NCBI RefSeq assembly: GCF_000218685.1
Contig: NW_006763293.1
Location: 1,048,720 to 1,112,719 of the forward strand
Direction of reading: 5' to 3'
DNA length: 64,000 nucleotides
From: Serpula lacrymans var. lacrymans S7.9
Taxonomy: Eukaryota > Basidiomycota > Agaricomycetes > Boletales > Serpulaceae
Positions 1 to 11,444 of this stretch are shown one piece after another. The position numbers were made by a program, and so were the translations under genes. The notes beneath the pieces are model-generated. The model had not been told where the DNA came from. It was given only the letters and a program-made list of their open reading frames with translations, and made no database searches. How positions within the stretch are numbered: position 1 is the stretch's first letter; every line of letters starts with the position of its first letter.

Positions 1-228
1 GATGGGAAATCAAACGGGGCTTTGGGAGAAGTTTTCATCCGGTGAGCATTTTATCCCTCCCCTCCCTTTTTCGCTCGATACTATTCGCCGCGTTTCTCAC
101 TCCTCACCTCCCCACTCCTTTGGAACAGGTGTAACAATGTGTTGTATATCATAAGTCTATTCTCTTGGCATGCTTTCTCCCGTCGTCTAACCCTTCGGCG
201 TCATTACAGAGAGGCTCCGCCAGAATAA
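1..228 (+). CDS. SMX3: Small nuclear ribonucleoprotein Sm-F, 3' end (partial)
   Basis: This is the C-terminal part of Sm-F, a ring subunit of the spliceosomal snRNPs. The window opens in coding sequence reading DGKSNGALGEVFIR. A GTGAGC...CAG intron follows (42-128), then CNNVLYI. GEVxIRCNNVLYI is the diagnostic second Sm motif of the F subunit. The reading then either continues through 151-207 without a stop, or skips it as an AT-AC intron (ATAAGT...TTAC, 57 nt) to end REAPPE and a stop at 226-228. The spliced form looks much more like the usual Sm-F tail. The 5' part lies outside the window. Family identity is recognised from the motif; the last intron is inference. Confidence 0.8.
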
Positions 229-805
229 TCGACACTGGCACCGTCCTTTATTGTCCTGCTAGGCCCCGAAAATAATGCGACGGCTCTTGTATATGTTGGA
301 TCATCATCAGATCCTGTATGCACGCTGACCGTGTACGTTGGTCCCATACTCACGCCATACAGTGTCTCGTATCGATTGACGAAAAATAGTTCCATTTGTA
401 TTCATAGTACGTCGAAATGCGTAAAGAAACGACCATTCGTAACATCTGATCTGTGATCAAGAACATCATCCAGAGCATTGACTCAATTCTGCTGGTGTCG
501 CAGTGGCTCATCCCGCTGTTGACATTTGGCTGATTTCTGATCTCGAGTCAATACAGATAATATGTCAGTGAGTAACACCGTGGCATTCCATGAGACCAGT
601 TGCGGTGATTGCAATATGAGATGAGAGATACCGTTCATCTTATTTTGGAGGCAAGTGCACCTCAAGTGACACTCACCAGAGCATCATCACCGTCCTGCTG
701 AGAGGATAACTGATGAAAGTAGACGTTAGCAGCTCCAACTCCGTGGATTATGGCTAGAATGGTTAACGAACATGCTCGGCGGTTTTTCGCTGCGACCCAT
801 GTCAT
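204..805 (-). CDS. Possible small secreted protein, structure unresolved
   Basis: I do not recognise this. An ATG at 805 opens an exon reading MTWVAAKNRR followed by a hydrophobic stretch (ACSLTILAIIHGVGA) that looks like a signal peptide. It ends at a consensus GTGAGT donor near 676. Further open stretches lie at about 485-637 and 204-395; the latter contains VSVHTGSDDDPTYTRAVAL and stops at 204. I could not join them with consistent phases, so the exon chain is a guess. If real, the gene converges on Sm-F with overlapping 3' ends. It could equally be non-coding. Confidence 0.25.
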
Positions 806-1482
806 GTCAACGGCATTGCACAGGCTGCAACGATGAATTTGACAGATGGGCCATCATGATGAACGGTAAGTTGTCGTTCATGATCATATTGGGTCGCCGC
901 CGCTATCACCCAACCACCATCATTGGTGCATCACCTTTAAGTCATGGTTTCAGATTCAGAATCCCCTTCCTCCCAATTCATGAATATCGTAAGGCACCAG
1001 GATTCCATGGAGATGGGCTGAGATTAATGAAAGGCAGATAGCTCGCGGGTATGCTAATCGACCGTGTTGATAGGAGGACGTGAGGATGTCTCCTGGAATA
1101 CCGCAGTTCATTGTTTGCTTGAATTTCCGAGGTTAACGCTCTTTTACCTTTGGAGCTGATGGCATTGGATTTTTTTGTATCGTATTAACCGAGATTGGGG
1201 GGCAGCTATCTTGAACCAGCTGCTTCAAGTGTACGCGCTGCATACTATACATGCATGCTACAGTCTGAGCGGTGGGACTCGCTACAGCAACTTTGTATTC
1301 GATCGCTGCCAATTGACAATACACGTGATCTCAATTTGACTTGTCCTTGCGACTGACTGACTGAGTTGTTCCATTCGACTTTTTTCAAGTCACAATCGAC
1401 GCTAAAAAGCTATACATCTCCGCAGTTAAACAATCCCAACAAAAGCACTCTTTCTACCTCTGCCAACCACCCTTTCTCCACC
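806..1482. other. Intergenic, no supported gene
   Basis: This lies between the possible secreted protein and the DUF2423 gene. Short open frames on both strands have no recognisable domain and no good splice context. It presumably contains the promoter of the DUF2423 gene. Confidence 0.5.
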
Positions 1483-2180
1483 ATGGCAAAATCAATGCGA
1501 TCCAAAGTCAAGCGCTCGTTCCGCTCGAAAAAACGTGAAGTCGGCATATATGCAGCGACAGAGGCTGCACGACTCAATCGGCTCAATGCCAAACTCGTCG
1601 CTCTCAGTACGCAGGATAAGGATGGGGATGTGGCGGTAGGAGATGCCGACGAGGGAGAAAAAGGTTCGTTCTCTTGCCCGTCCTTCTTTGGCTTTCTTGG
1701 CTTGTTGGATCCGGGAGAGATCACACCAGCTCGCATGGCAAATATGTGCATGTGGTGTGAGGAGGCTTGATCTCTGGGCTTTGCTTGCAGGGGCCATAGG
1801 CCTGAAAGGAGCGATCTTGATTTGGGGGGGGGGGGCAAAGTGGATATGGGAGCACCGAAGTTGACTTGTTTTATGTCCTGGTAACAGATGGCGACAACAT
1901 CGAAAACACAAACGGAGCAGGTGGGTACTCATGGATCTCGGTATATCTTACATACGTCTCATGTACTTTCCTACCAGATCAAATGGAGCTTGATGGGGGT
2001 GCAAAGTCGGGCGCTAAATCTGTCGATGCTCGTATCTCGACTCATGGTCCACGGGGCTCCCGGCGGGAGGAGTGGAGAAAGTCTAAAGGATTGGCACCTC
2101 GACCAAAAGCACAGGGGGCAAGCCGACAAGGTGTAGTAGCCGCACGGCGGAAACCAGGTCGTCCTTCTCGCAGACGATGA
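1483..2180 (+). CDS. DUF2423 (YBL028C/LLPH-like) nucleolar protein
   Basis: A small, very basic protein of 138 aa from three exons: 1483-1663, 1888-1920 (33 nt) and 1978-2180. Phases agree at both joins (EGEK|DGDNIENTNGA|DQMELDGG). The N-terminus MAKSMRSKVKRSFRSKKRE is the hallmark of the DUF2423 family (yeast YBL028C, animal LLPH), nucleolar proteins connected with 60S subunit assembly. The C-terminus STHGPRGSRREEWRKSKGL and a final Arg-rich tail also fit the family. Intron 1 holds a run of 12 G (about 1824-1835), which may be an assembly-sensitive spot. The start is fixed by conservation of MAKSxRSK. Confidence 0.9.
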
Positions 2181-2568
2181 TCATAGTCGTTTGATGGCTT
2201 GCATGCTTATCAAGAAGCTTTTCATGCAGTTTCACTTGTCTACCGACGTCCATCCTTCGTGACCTTATGATCGCGTTGCGATATAAAAGTGCTGGGGCAG
2301 CAGAGAGTCCATAGCGAAAGCACCAGGCGCAATTATTGTAATTGGGGAGACTACTCCAACTCCGTATTAGCTTTTGCACAATGCATTTGATTACTCTGGA
2401 TATATAAATTCCCTAAAAGCCTGATACCAGTTGAGGCTATGAACTGCGTTCCTTCCTTTCTTTTTCCATTTCCATTCGTCAGGGCTATTGTTTACAGTCT
2501 AGTGGATATATTATCTGCGTTTTAGAATGAATTACGGTTGTAGTCTGTTGGTAGGTCTTGCGAGAGGA
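2181..2568. other. Intergenic between convergent genes
   Basis: The 3' regions of the DUF2423 gene (+) and multi-membrane gene A (-) meet here. I see nothing else. Confidence 0.5.
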
Positions 2569-4806
2569 TCATACAGCGGAAGCAAAGTGAACGGCAGGTG
2601 GTGAAGGTATCTCCTCGATGGGTGTCATCTTCTGTACATCCAGCTCTGGATTAGAATCGAAAGATAAGCGGTCACTTGCGTGCCCGTAATACTTATCATA
2701 AGGAGAGTATGGTGAGCGCGCTGATGCTGTACTCGGGGTTCTACGTTAAAGGGATCAGAATCCGTGTCAACAGATGGGACATGAAGCCCGAGGGAATCAA
2801 GACTCACGTGAGCTCTGCCATAGTGAATGATTCTGTTTTTACATGGACCTCCGGTCTCGAGCTGGTGTGTTTTCGCATGCTGAAGCTTTTCGGAGGCATC
2901 GAGAGCCTGGGTGAGCCTACGTTGCCCGAAGGGTCATTGGCTGAGGTGATGATGACACTAGAGGAATGGACATGGATGTGGACTTCATTCGAAAACTCCC
3001 CGAGGCGTATCACTGAGCGACAGGCAGCGATTGCTCTACGTGCTGATATTAATAGTGAAGACAGGAAGTAATCGTAGGGACGCACGAAACGGTTGCCGCA
3101 GGGACCTATAGGTTTACATGAGCTACACGTCAAGGGGACACATTATTACAACATACCGTAGCAATTCTGTCAGGAGAAGAATAAAACAGATCAGTAAGAT
3201 AAACCACACGCCATGTTCACCGTTTATAGCTTACATGTTCATTTCCACTAGAAAATTCGGCCACGCATTAGCCACTAAATCCATGCTTTGTAGACATAGA
3301 TGTCCTACCGTTTAAATTGAGTATATTTAACACCTGGTAAGAGTACGCCTTCAGCTCATGTATTGGCTCGTATTTTGCCAAATTCAACTCACTGCAGGAA
3401 CTGTGTTGCAACTAAAACTGACTAGGAAATATACCAAACCATCCTGGAACAAGAGTACAGACAGGCCCGAGGCCGATCGCTTGTACTGATTTCCCAGAGC
3501 CACTGCTGTGAAGACCAGAATGACAAAATCGAATCCCATAGCTGATTTTCATTATTAGAAAACAATGTCGCGCAGGCAGTTACAGAGACGGAAAATGGCA
3601 TCCACTTACTATAGAAAAAGTTGATGTTGAGTAGGAGATGGTTTGTAGAGTCCACAATGCAGGCGCCAGCGACGTCACTCCAGACGGCCTTCACGATGAA
3701 CATGCCACGCCAAAGTAAACCCCAATGGCCGAGACAGAGGGCACCCAGGATAAAAAGTACTGCCGGTTTTGGGCGCCAGAGAGCCATCCTGTATAACAGA
3801 AGGTATTTTTGAGAACTGCGTAGTGATAAAAATAGTTGCCACGATCACTTACGTCCTAAGCATAAGTGATGTTGAGGCGCAGAGGATCGTCATGTTTCCT
3901 GTCCACTGAAGATAGTAAGGTGTAAGGAGTGATGTCATACCACAGCATATAGCTGGCTTACAGAATTAAATGTATACAAGGCCTAACAATAATATTCAGT
4001 TAAGGGAATAGGAGCAATAATTAGATATACGAACACCACAATTGACCTATTCGGAGTAGTCATAGGGTAAGCTTGAACGTTGGCTTATGTAGTGTAGAAG
4101 TGAAGTACCTTTGATGTAACAGTTAACGATAAGATCCTGTTTACTCCGTTAGATTGAATGTGTGAAAACAAGGAAAACCACACGAACAATCCAATCAAAG
4201 CCCAAACGATGAGGTAGCGACACAGGAAGAAAAAAACTGGAGCATAGATTACTTGAGCGCTTAACAGGTGGAGTATTATAAGGATCGCATACTCTGGATC
4301 ATGCATCAGGGTGGATCGTCAAGAAAATGGTATAATCTAACGCACCAGTGGCCATTTGAACTTCCGTCGTCTAGTGAGCAACGACCATTCGAATGGACAT
4401 GTTAGGAATAACTCCCAAACATACAATCCGAACAAAACATATAAAAGCTTCTCGAATGCATCTGTAAGTATACGCGTGGGAGATCAATTCGAATGAACTA
4501 GAATATAGCTTGAACTACCCACCAGTTTCCACTATCAGTTGTTGCTGAGTTGACCAATTGACCATATCTTGATTTTTGTGAATGTATGCGCCGATAAGTT
4601 ACTTGCGGAGGGAAGAATGCGGGAGATAAAAGAAGGGAATCGCAAACTGGGACAGCAAACGGTAAGTTTCCACTCAAGGCAGTTTTGAGGGATGGGTTTT
4701 GCAGACGCTGGACAGTAGACTTTATGTAGTCGTCCACCGAGGGGCCGGACCCAAGACTGTTACGTCGAGTACGGCGACTATATGCGATATGCTTCTTCGG
4801 ATCCAT
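2569..4806 (-). CDS. Multi-pass membrane protein, Agaricomycete-specific family (copy A)
   Basis: A multi-exon gene for a membrane protein of unknown function. Recognisable pieces in order: a likely N-terminus at 4806 (MDPKKHIAYSRR...SLKTALSGNLPFAVP), a hydrophobic exon near 4125-4306, WTGNMTILCASTSLMLRT (3855-3908), MALWRPKPAVLFILGALCLG to NINFFYS (3610-3790), GFDFVILVFTAVALG...DGLVYFLVSFSCNTVPA (3370-3530), then AIAACRSVIRLGEF and a cytoplasmic tail with RPEVHVKTESFTM. The 67 nt last intron (2807-2741, GTGAGT...TAG) joins ELT to a Ser/Pro tail ending at 2569. About seven hydrophobic segments are likely. Near 4598 the frame shifts where family members carry a membrane helix; I could not explain this with an intron, so the N-terminus may be damaged or misread. 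Copy B upstream on the same strand is its paralogue. Confidence 0.6.
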
Positions 4807-6048
4807 ATGGACACACGGCGTTCAGACGATTCAAGCCCATTCAAGCAAGGCGGTAAGACAGGATCTGATTCTGATGGCCCCATACGACTTCTATCAAGAC
4901 TATAACATGACCATACCAAAAATATCAATGCTATTGCACACGATTGGTAGACTGGCATAAAGAAATAACAGCGTATGCAAAAAAAACCCATTGCGATGAT
5001 AGCGGGAGTAAATTCTGTGCATATACCATATATAGAAGTGTATGCAATAAACATACAATGGCATCCGTTCCGATTCGTCAAAATAATACGTCCTACGCGC
5101 CCACGATACGTCGTCTAAGATTCTTTTTCAGAATGGTTGCTTCAGGTTCGAAGGATAAAAACGTTATATCGGTACGACGGGACCGTGAAGAGGTGCCCTT
5201 CAGGGGGTGAAACATAAAATCCAGGAGGTTCAACTTGAGCGTTCGGTTTTGTCTTCCAACTTGAAGGTCTTTGCTTCACATTCGCTGAATTCGTAGACCA
5301 TACGCACTGCCCCAGCTAGAACCAGAGCAGACGCTCACCTCTTTAAGGATAAATAATTCCTCATCACCGAATCGGGAGTTTTTCTCCACCGACCGAAAAT
5401 TAAATATGCTCAGCCTCAGCACAGGTGACCCAACTGGCGCTTTTTTGAATGATGTGATCACATCCACAGATGATGCATCATTGGAAAAGCGTCAAGTTAT
5501 TTGTGACTCACAGCGCCACCTTCTATCAAAACCCCAACGTAGGATATAATATGATCAAATGTACAGTACTAGCCTGCCCCGAAACACGATCAAAGAAACA
5601 ATTGTCCCTGGCCAGCACATAAAGTGTTGCTATCATAATCGCAATTTTCAGTCTGGCACGCATTTCGAACTTTTTCTACAACGGGATGCAATCCTACACG
5701 AGTGGTTATTGTGACAGGAAACGGTGCAACTGGTGGAAACCATATTTACTGATGGACAGTGGCTTCGAGGAAATAGTATGGTTACAAAATCAAGTTACTA
5801 AGACGAATATTGTGAGTAGATTGATGAATCGATAACGTTTTGTCAGGTTGACATATAAAGAGCGTTGCTGACAGCTTGCTATACATGTATACTTATTAAT
5901 ATTATAGGCACACCGGTGTAATAGGGGTAGCATTTATATCTTGGCCATGGGGATAGCGGAATGTTTCAGGGTGCCAAAAGTTTAACCATCACAGGAAAGA
6001 GCGAGTGGAGTAGGGATCAAGGAATTCCTTCACACGGCACTCCCAACT
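4807..6048. other. Long intergenic stretch between paralogues A and B
   Basis: There are only short open frames. Minus-strand pieces near 5665 (MRARLKIAIMIATLYVLARD) and 5467 (MDVITSFKKAPVGSP, ending at a GTGAGC donor) look faintly exon-like, but I could not build a gene. They may be decayed fragments of a third copy or chance. Confidence 0.35.
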
Positions 6049-8115
6049 TTAAAATGCACGGAATGTGGTGAAGGGGGGGGCTTTACGACCAGTGAGTGGA
6101 TCAATGTCGATGAGGCTCTCCCTCCCAAAGTACTTCTCATGTGGAGAAAGCTCCAATGCAGAAGACGGGCTAAAAATAAAATCGATAAGGATTAGACGTC
6201 ATATCGATGCGGACAAAAGCACCTGAGATCTGCCAACACAAATGATTCAGTCCTGACATGCACCTCCGGCCTCTTGGAACTCTGTCTATGGAGATTGCAA
6301 CTTGACGGAAATGCGCTCGGACGGCATGCGGAGCGAACCCTCTTAGCGTACTCGTTGCTACCTGACTCGATACCCACGGCGGACGACGACTGTACATAGA
6401 CATTTGCGAGGTTGTATTCTTTGAGTCGATCACAGCGCGACAGGCGGCGATGGCGCTATGCATTAAGTATGAACAACGAGGAAAAATCACAAAAAACGAA
6501 AGCATACGAGAATGTCGCCGCCGGAATCTGGAGTTTTTTTGATTAGCTGAAATATTGGCTCGCATAAAAAATGCTCACTGTAGCAATTCTGCAGTCGATA
6601 TAGCGCTGGTCAGCCACTCAAATTAGTATTAATGGATGCTTCCACTCACACATTCATCTCGACTGGAAGTGATAGATTGATCAATTGGGTTCTCTGCAAC
6701 AAGTAAATCAAATAGACTTACCGCTCAGATCGAGGATATTGAGCACCTGCCAAAACCACAGGTCAGTTTTGCATGAATTAGTTAACAGGATCAAGATTCG
6801 TACAGCAGGAATGGTATTAAACGAAAAAGTGACCAAAAAGTACACAAGTCCATCTGTGAAGAGAAGCGTAGAGAGTCCTGATAGTTTGTAGTGACTTCCT
6901 AGCGCAATTGCCGTAAATATTAAAATGACGAGATCAAAGCCCATTGCTAGACGAAACGATAGTTCAGTTGATATCACAAGAGAATTTATCGATACATACT
7001 ATAAAAGAAACTGATGTTAAGTAGGAGGTGGTTCGTGGATACTACAACGCAGGAGCCAGCGTTTTCGTCCCATGCAGCCTTGACGATAAACATATCGCGA
7101 TAGAGAAGAGCCCAGTGGCCGAGAGAAAGGGCCCCGAGAGGGAGGACCACTGCCACTCGTCGTTCCCACAAGGCAATCCTGCCACGAACATAAAGTCAGT
7201 GACGAACGACGAGTGCCCAATATTTGGTGCCCACGTTCTGAGCATGAGAGATGTTGACGCGCAGAGAATTGTCATGTTACCCGCCCACTGTAGATGAACG
7301 AAGGTAAGGTAATATAGTAGACTCGTCTGAAACTGACATACGGAATTGAATGTATACAATGCCTATGTATAGCATTAGGCTAGATTCGAAGACAAAGTAT
7401 AAGCCAGTTAGCGTACCGCACAGTTAATCTGGTTGAGCATTTGAGAACTGAGCACGCTGACAGCTGGTTAATGGATAGGCATCGTTACCTGTTTTTTTAC
7501 AGATACTGATATAATACTAAACCATGTCAACGTTGAAATTTACATCAGCAAGGAACTCAACTTACAGTCCTACAACAGCAAAAAAGATACAATAGCGACA
7601 CAAGAAGAAGAAAGCTTGAGAACGAGCCGTGAGTGGATGTCCATCTCAAATTGTCGAGGGATACTTACTCTTGGGGCCCTTCAGTACATATCACCAGTAA
7701 TGATGAACAAACGTAGCACTCACCAAAGGCCAGGTAAATTTGCGCTTCCTGGTGATCAGGGAAAATTCAAATCCGCAAGTCATGATCAGCTCCCACACAT
7801 ATAAACCGAAAAGAGTAAATAATAGCTTATTGAAAGCTTCTACATGAGACGTCAGCCCGTATCATTCATGTAAGGGAAAAGAAGGTCGACTTACGAGCCT
7901 GTTCATTCAGCTCTTGCGGATTCGACCAGGCGACCATACCCGTCAGATAGAAAATAACAACGTCCAACGAGGAGAGATAAAACAAACGGGGGGAAAAAAA
8001 CGGTGAAGATAGAAGAGTGTCAGAAGAGAGGTCAAGGCGGGGATATGATGACTATGTATACACCCAAGGCAAACTGGGATGGAATTTCGAGGACTATAGA
8101 AGACTTAAGTACCAT
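6049..8115 (-). pseudogene. Multi-pass membrane protein copy B, frameshifted
   Basis: Paralogue of copy A with the same exon order: SSLDVVIFYLTGMVAWSNPQ (~7905-7965), YTFNS followed by a GTATGT intron, WAGNMTILCASTSLMLRT, RDMFIVKAAWDENAGSCVVVSTNHLLLNISFFYS, GFDLVILIFTAIALG...DGLVYFLVTFSFNTIPA, AIAACRAV, RPEVHVRTESFVLADL and a tail beginning SPSSALELSPHEKYF ending at 6049. Near 6429 AIAACRAVI and the following RLKEYNLANVYVQSSSAV lie in different frames; compared with copy A (CRSVIRLGEF) one base is missing. The N-terminal region near 8030-8115 also changes frame. With two breaks it is probably a pseudogene, unless they are sequencing errors. The start is uncertain. Confidence 0.55.
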
Positions 8116-8604
8116 TTTACTGGCAGTCTTGCCAGGACCTCATTCATACAATGAACCGGGGTCTTGCGGCGTTGAACTAGACGGCGAGGTCAGCATAAAT
8201 TGGTGACACCAGCAGATCTTCCAAGAGCAGTTAAACACAGCGGCAAGCTTTTCCTAAGACAGGTCGAATTCGAACAGGGAGAGCATTAGACCAAACTCTT
8301 TTCCTTGTCGAACTTGGTCAAACCGTATTGAGAAGTTTTAAAGAAGACGCCAACAAAGGGCACCCAAATAAGTCAATCACTTGAAGTGGAGATCTCCGCT
8401 GAGAGATACTCGGTTCACTACCACTGCAGCCACAGCATCAGTTACTACGTACCGAAAGTTATCCAGTACTTCTGAGCCTTCGATATTATATTTGTCGTAG
8501 ATCATCTCGCATACGGCGGTGGACACTGACAGGAAGAAATCTACCCGCTCGATAAATGGCTAATGTAAATTTATCGACGCACAGAAGATATTATTTCAGA
8601 GCCA
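8116..8604. other. Intergenic, no supported gene
   Basis: This lies downstream of ERB1 and upstream of copy B on the minus strand. I see nothing beyond presumed UTR and promoter sequence. Confidence 0.45.
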
Positions 8605-11266
8605 TCAACTGCACCAAACTATGACGCCCCCATCTGCACCAGCGCTTACTAACCAGGGTTGCCTACTAACCCATTTCACCTGGAGCACCCCTAAGCCATC
8701 TGTAATATTGTGACCCCTGAGAATTTTGAGCGGTACTATCAGAGGGTCGGTCATTAGATCGTTGTAGACCCTGGCGTGGAAGATCTGGATAGAACCATCA
8801 TCTGAAGATGATGCGAATAATGGATACGTAGGGTGGAACTGGAGCGATCGAATCGCCCGAGAATGATAGCTAGGATGGTTTTTCAATGATGTGTTTTTAT
8901 GTATATATAACGAGACAGAGGTGTACGCACCGAAGTATTTTATAAGGCTTTTCGCTAAGCTCGAGGTCAAACCAACATAACTTGCGGTCGTATCCTCCCA
9001 CAATAAGATGGTCTCCAGATGAGTGTATATCCATGGACGATATCCATTTGATACCTGGCAACAACGTCTTCAGTAGTTTTTGCTCAGCCAGATCGTACAA
9101 CCTGACATATCGTTGAGTCTGAATCAGAATCAAGGGGCATCAGCACAAGCCCCAGGGTAGTGTATATTACGTACGGCAACGAAGAACTGTGGCTTGGACG
9201 GGTGGAATTGTACCAGCTGGACATCGCCCTTGATTTTAGTGAACGGAGCCTGGGAATGTCTACGCTGGATATGATGGATCCAGACACCACCTTGATTCTC
9301 GCTATTCGCTGCAAAAAGGGATAAATGTTATCAAACGAACGATTCTGAGAGAGAAATGATTTTACTCACAGACAGAAGCTAAGTAATCACCCTTCTTATG
9401 CCATGTAAGTTGTTTTGGTGCGCCAGATCCAGGTGGCAGAATCATGGTTAAGATAGGTTCATCTTCAGGGGATGAACTCGAAGCTGACATCCATTTGACG
9501 GTGGGTTGGGTAGATGGGGGGAGAGTTGCAGGTGCAAGGAGAGATTGGGTCGAAGTAAAGAGGATAGAAGAAAGGTTGGGGGGTATTAGGAAGTGTATCT
9601 TGTCCTCACTGTTGACATCAGTTCAGAAGCATGACACAAGAAATCCGAGCATAACACATACATCCCAACAACAAAGAAACTTGCGTCCTGTCGTGGGGAC
9701 CACTCTATTGCACATATTTTGCTGTCAAATTTCCACCTTTTCACTTCTCGTCCCACATTTACTTCCCAAAGGCTGACTATACCACCTTCATCGCCGCTGG
9801 CAACCCATGCACCATCGGGACTTACGCTCAAACACCTTGCACGACCTTTGCCATGTGTGAACTTGAGCGACTTGTAGTTTGGGAAAGGCTTTAGACTACT
9901 CGGGCTAGGAAGCTTGGGTAACAAACTATTGGGGTCAATATTCAACTTCTTACGCTGAATACGAGGGGCGAGATAGAGATCCAGCTGTCGATTGAATCTT
10001 TCCTGAATGAATCGATCATATGCAGGCACCAGCCGCAGAGCAGAATATTTTTGCGGGAGATAATCACGTTCGCGATCTTCACGTTCAGTGGCTTCCCATT
10101 GTTCTCGTTCCTCTTTAGTAGGGATATACTCTTCCGGAGGATTGTACGACTCGGCATTGGTAGGAAGATGGGGTTTGGGTGCGGGCATCGCTGGTGGGTG
10201 GGCCGAGGAAGGCTCATTCCATATAGCATAGAAGGCAGGTTTATCGGAAGCAGTTTTTGGTTTTGATGGAAGGATGCGACCTTGGCGAATTGCGCGTACA
10301 ATTTTCATGATCTGTAGAGTGGTATATGAAATATGTCGCGTCCTGGTACTACAAAACTGGATAGAATCCTACCTTTTGTTTTTCCCATTTACTTGCAATC
10401 CATCTACGTTTTGGTTCGGGGGCAGCGGACAGAGGCATAACTTCTTCTTTTCCTTTACCTGTGAACCATTCCACCATAGGCTCATATGGATCATAGCTGC
10501 TATCAGGATTCTCGCCAGCTTGTAATCTGCGAATGAGGTCTAACTCTTCTGGAGTCAATGGCTTATCCATTTGAGTATTTTTATCGAACGCCTTCGTCCT
10601 ATAATGATTTAAGTATCGATTGGAATATATGTAAGAATGTACTTACCACGCTGATGGATCTTCAACGGTCTGAAGGAACTTATCGAGTTCGTCGCCTCGC
10701 GCAGGTCGCAGTATGCTCTTCCCATTCATGTCATAGCCTACATGAGGTAGATCATCATACCAGTGCATTGGGACGTTTCCAACACGATTTGGTGCCTAAG
10801 GGCACTCGTGAGACGACAAGTACACAGAGAGAAAAGAACGACCACTTACATCTTCTGTAGACGAATCCGAATCGTATTCTGGCTCTATGTCCGGGTATAC
10901 GCGTTTTAGTTGACCTGTTATGTCAGAGACCATCGTGTTCGCTTTTGGAAATATATCATGATGCGAGTCTGAGCTGGAGGAGGAGTCGGATTCTTCTTCA
11001 TCTTCCTCTTCTTCTTCCTCTTCTTCCTCATCATTTTCCTCCTCACTTTCATTTCCAGAATCCTCTTCTTCGCTATCGCTTCTCGTATCGATTTCTGGAA
11101 ACTCGTCTACCTCTCCATCGTCTGATTCGTGCTCGTCTGCGTCCTTCTCCTCGTCGCTCAGCATCTCCAGTCCAACTACACCCGCAAGGATAGTATCTTC
11201 CGCAACATCTTCTCGTTCCACCTTTTTGCGCTTCTTGCTCTCTTTTTTCAGTTCCACCGCAGCCAT
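8605..11266 (-). CDS. ERB1: Ribosome biogenesis protein ERB1 (BOP1 homologue)
   Basis: Nucleolar WD-repeat protein of the PeBoW (Erb1-Ytm1-Nop7) complex for 27S pre-rRNA processing and 60S assembly. The start [15 protein letters not shown] at 11266 leads a basic, then strongly acidic (poly-Glu) N-terminus. The BOP1NT domain follows: [67 protein letters not shown]40 repeats include [46 protein letters not shown] and a last repeat ending GVIVWCS at 8605. Checked exons: 11266-10850, 10795-10647, 10598-10373, 10311 to about 9637, then at least four more with introns near 9620, 9340, 9150 and 8910. It is divergent from ARP4 with 178 bp between the start codons. The identification is secure. Confidence 0.96.
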
Positions 11267-11444
11267 GGCGCTCCCGTAGAGAAAACCGTTGAGCTGAAAA
11301 GTAACTTTCGAGCAATCGGTGGCTGAGTTTTCCTTCTCTCATTTTTTCTGGCGTGAGCACGTGGCTTTAGAGGCCAATAGCTTTAGATCTGATCGGGCTC
11401 AAACCATCCAGCCACTACACCCTCCAAGCTTCCTGACTTCAAAA
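11267..11444. promoter_or_regulatory. Shared promoter region ERB1 / ARP4
   Basis: A gap of 178 bp separates two divergent start codons, so both promoters must overlap. I see no clear TATA box; this is inferred from layout only. Confidence 0.45.

Noticed and set aside
5276..5710. Minus-strand exon-like pieces (MRARLKIAIMIATLYV; MDVITSFKKAPVGSP)
   Set aside because: No consistent exon chain, start or domain could be built.
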